Source: Myxococcales bacterium
GTDB lineage: Bacteria > Myxococcota_A > Polyangia > Haliangiales > Haliangiaceae
Direction of reading: 5' to 3'
Assembly (NCBI GenBank): GCA_947483555.1
Contig: CANKMW010000082.1
Location: forward strand, 1 to 45,054
Length of the DNA stretch: 45,054 bases
Part shown: positions 43,616 to 45,054 of the stretch, piece by piece
How the letters are laid out: each line of letters starts with the position of its first letter
Position numbering within the stretch: the stretch's first letter is position 1
Notes under the pieces: model-generated
Seen by the model: only the letters and a program-made list of their open reading frames with translations
What the model was told of the DNA's origin: nothing
The model's database searches: none
Translations under genes and position numbers: made by a program

Positions 43616-43856
43616 CGCACCATCCGGCGCCGCGTCGCAGCCGGGCGAGCGCGGCGACGGTGCTGTCGGGGAGCGGATCGACGTGATCGAGGATGCGCTG
43701 CGGGTTCCCGCTGGCTCGCACCGCCCACATGGCGGCGCGCCCACACAGCTTGGCCAGTTGCCATCGCTGGCTGGGGGTGAGGTCGCGCCACTCGGCCACC
43801 TCGTCGCGCACCGACGTCGCGTCATCGACAACCCAACCTGGCAGCGCGGTCAGCAC
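43602..43856 (-). CDS. 84-residue partner of the nucleotidyltransferase
   Basis: A small protein starting with GTG at 43856. The core SVRDEVAEWRDLTPSQRWQL and AKLCGRAAMWAVRASGNPQR is a pair of helices, and the end DHVDPLPDSTVAALARLR is a motif I recall from partners of such nucleotidyltransferases in myxobacteria and other GC-rich bacteria. Its 3' end overlaps the next start by 14 bases. It could be an antitoxin or regulator; no DNA-binding domain is obvious. The frame remains open upstream to 44051, but that part is antisense to the TPR gene and low-complexity, so I reject the extension. Confidence 0.6.
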   Translation of the reverse strand: MLTALPGWVVDDATSVRDEVAEWRDLTPSQRWQLAKLCGRAAMWAVRASGNPQRILDHVDPLPDSTVAALARLRRGAGWCDGDR

Positions 43857-43897
43857 CCAGGGATCATAGCAGAGCGGCCGATCGGACCCGACCCCGG

Positions 43898-44788
43898 TCA
43901 ATCCGGCTGCGGCGGCAGCGGCTCGAGGGGCTGGTCGGAGCCGACCAGGTCGCGGTCGACGGCGAGGTCGTCGAGTCGGAACGACGGTGACAGCGGCGCG
44001 CCGAGCAGCACGAACATGGACGGCGTCACTTCGGGACGGGTCGCCTTCCATTGCTCGTCGAAGCGGCGCTGCATGACCTCGAGCTCGTAGGCCAGGGCGT
44101 CGGCATTCTGATCGGCGAGCTCGGCCAGCTTGGCGACCAGCTTGGCGCGCTCGGCGGCGCTGGTGGTGTAGAGGATCAGCTCGCGCAGGTCGCGAACCGC
44201 CTTGTCGCGCTGGCCCAGCTTGCTGCGCAGGTGGGCGGCATAGGTGCCGACCGCCTTGGGAGCGCCCGGGATGCGCACCGCGCGCTCGAGCATGCGGGCG
44301 CCCTCGAGCTGCCAGGCCGCGACCTGCGCCGGATCGTCACTGCTCAGGTCGACGGTGTAGATCTGGCCGGCGTAGAGCGGCAGCTTGTAGCGCTCGGGAA
44401 ACTCGCGCATGCCCTGCTCGAGGATGCGGATGGCGGCCAGCATGTCGTCGCGCGTCGCCTCGGTACCCAGCGAGGTCATCGCCAGCGCGCCCCAGGCGTA
44501 GGCGCGCTCGAAGCGCGGGTCGAGCGCGACGATGGCCTCGATGAGCACCCGGGTCCCGGCGGCGCGGTCGTCGTCGCCGCCGACGTAACCCAGGGCGCGG
44601 ATCCACAGCAGATCTGCGACCATCTCGCGGTAGCCGAGCGACGCGTACGGTGCGCTGCCAGGCGACGGCGCGAACGGCAGGTCGAGGGCCTTGGGCCACG
44701 ACGCCCGGGTCTGGTTGGCGTGGCCACCCAGTTGCCGGGCGCCCAGCAAGAGCACGACCGCGGCGGCGATGGCGACCCGGCGAGACAC
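43898..44788 (-). CDS. Membrane-anchored TPR-like protein
   Basis: A 296-residue protein starting with GTG at 44788. A short N-terminal hydrophobic segment (VAIAAAVVLLLGAR) acts as anchor or signal. Next is ASLGYREMVADLLWIRALGY, a motif common to a family of uncharacterised deltaproteobacterial TPR proteins, then helical repeats AAIRILEQGMREFPERYKL and AVGTYAAHLRSKLGQRDKAV, with EYVALELEVMQRRFDEQW-like helices towards the end. The C-terminus is Pro/Asp-rich. Protein binding at the membrane is likely. It is separated from the pilin-like gene to its right by a strong terminator. Confidence 0.75.
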   Translation of the reverse strand: MSRRVAIAAAVVLLLGARQLGGHANQTRASWPKALDLPFAPSPGSAPYASLGYREMVADLLWIRALGYVGGDDDRAAGTRVLIEAIVALDPRFERAYAWGALAMTSLGTEATRDDMLAAIRILEQGMREFPERYKLPLYAGQIYTVDLSSDDPAQVAAWQLEGARMLERAVRIPGAPKAVGTYAAHLRSKLGQRDKAVRDLRELILYTTSAAERAKLVAKLAELADQNADALAYELEVMQRRFDEQWKATRPEVTPSMFVLLGAPLSPSFRLDDLAVDRDLVGSDQPLEPLPPQPD

Positions 44789-44820
44789 GCGCCGTCATCG
44801 TAGCTGAAAGCCGACCTCGC

Positions 44821-44858
44821 CGAAAATAGGACGGGGCCGCACTTCGGCGGCCCCGTCC
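44821..44858 (-). terminator. Intrinsic terminator after the pilin-like gene
   Basis: Perfect 12-bp GC stem GGACGGGGCCGC/GCGGCCCCGTCC (44829-44840 with 44847-44858), 6-nt loop, followed on the minus strand by TATTTTCG. It ends the transcript of the gene at the right edge and separates it from the TPR gene. Confidence 0.85.
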
Positions 44859-44906
44859 TTCCCGCCTGCCGCTCGACCTGAGCGAGCGCAGCGAGTCGAA
44901 GATGGA

Positions 44907-45054
44907 TCAGTCGCGGTTGGTGGGCTTCGTGATGCTGAAGCCGGGGGTGCCGCCGTTGGAGGTGCCGGCGAGGGCGTAGGTGATGGTGGCGGCGTCACAG
45001 TCGAGGTCGCCGACCGCGGCGGCGCTGTAGGTCAGGCCACCGGCGACGCCGGTG
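44907..45054 (-). CDS. Type IV pilin-like protein, C-terminal fragment
   Basis: Partial gene, 48 codons before the TGA at 44907-44909, running off the right edge. The end reads GGLTYSAAAVGDLDCDAATI then TYALAGTSNGGTPGFSITKP. The GDLDCD strand with a Cys and the small beta-rich tail are like the C-termini of type IVa pilins of Myxococcota. The N-terminal prepilin motif is outside the window, so this is uncertain. The strong terminator at 44821-44858 suits a highly expressed gene such as pilA. Confidence 0.5.
   Translation of the reverse strand, partial: TGVAGGLTYSAAAVGDLDCDAATITYALAGTSNGGTPGFSITKPTNRD

Noticed and set aside
44872..44902. Inverted sequence around GAGCGAGCGCAGCGAGTCGA as a mobile repeat
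   Set aside because: Common imperfect palindrome in GC-rich genomes; only one clear copy here.

Overview
The window is very GC-rich and gene-dense, and it looks like the chromosome of a myxobacterium-type organism (Myxococcota, perhaps the Haliangium/Kofleriaceae side). That placement is inference. It rests on a FrzS/AglZ-like pseudo-receiver coiled-coil protein, OmpA-type proteins packed with thrombospondin type 3 (TSP3) repeats, a PrkA-YeaH-SpoVR stress/sporulation operon, many lipoproteins, two good sigma-54 promoter matches, and what looks like the end of a type IV pilin at the right edge. No rRNA, tRNA, CRISPR array, transposase gene or prophage is visible.

Layout. 0.2-5 kb (minus): coiled-coil motility-type protein, then an ECF sigma/anti-sigma pair. 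5-11.9 kb (minus): a small secreted TIMP/NTR-like protein, alanine dehydrogenase, ArgJ, SecA and a small conserved protein. 12-15 kb (minus): a Cys-rich lipoprotein behind a sigma-54 promoter, then an overlapping sugar-epimerase-like/acyltransferase pair. 15-18.6 kb: a repeat-rich Ala/Ser/Val/Pro protein, an S66 LD-carboxypeptidase divergent from a DedA protein, a DUF3467 protein and a small outer-membrane-type protein. 18.6-19.3 kb has no convincing protein gene but is highly structured. 19.3-20.9 kb (plus): RuvX and MltG. 20.95-26.7 kb (plus): a tight operon of PrkA kinase, a 71-residue unknown, YeaH, SpoVR and a PP2C phosphatase. 26.9-29.9 kb (plus): an acidic TSP3/EF-hand multi-pass membrane protein overlapping a Shewanella-type metallophosphatase. 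29.95-35.5 kb (minus): TruD, ExbB, ExbD, TonB and a TSP3-OmpA outer membrane protein, apparently one transcription unit. 35.6-38.4 kb: ChaN-like lipoprotein, TPR protein and BamD-like lipoprotein. 38.4-42.7 kb (plus): lipoprotein, MnmG, FadL-type porin. 42.7-44.8 kb (minus): small membrane protein, a nucleotidyltransferase with a small overlapping partner, and a TPR protein. The right edge carries a pilin-like tail with a strong terminator.

The most interesting item is in the gene-free stretch 18,559-19,300. On the minus strand a near-consensus sigma-54 promoter (18959-18975) points at a roughly 290-nt segment with a 13-bp inverted repeat and several long C-runs placed in predicted loops. The segment ends in a textbook intrinsic terminator with a seven-T run, rare in DNA this GC-rich. 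Palindromes of the kind bound by enhancer-binding proteins lie about 120-190 bp upstream of the predicted start, and the whole block sits between two exact 17-bp direct repeats. I read this as a previously unannotated sigma-54-dependent small RNA that could pair with G-rich ribosome binding sites. It needs expression data to confirm.

Other points: a kinase/phosphatase pairing with a ribbon-helix-helix-like small protein inside the PrkA operon; possible calcium-linked envelope genes around 27-32 kb; a nucleotidyltransferase pair resembling a toxin-antitoxin arrangement; and a four-cysteine insertion in MltG.
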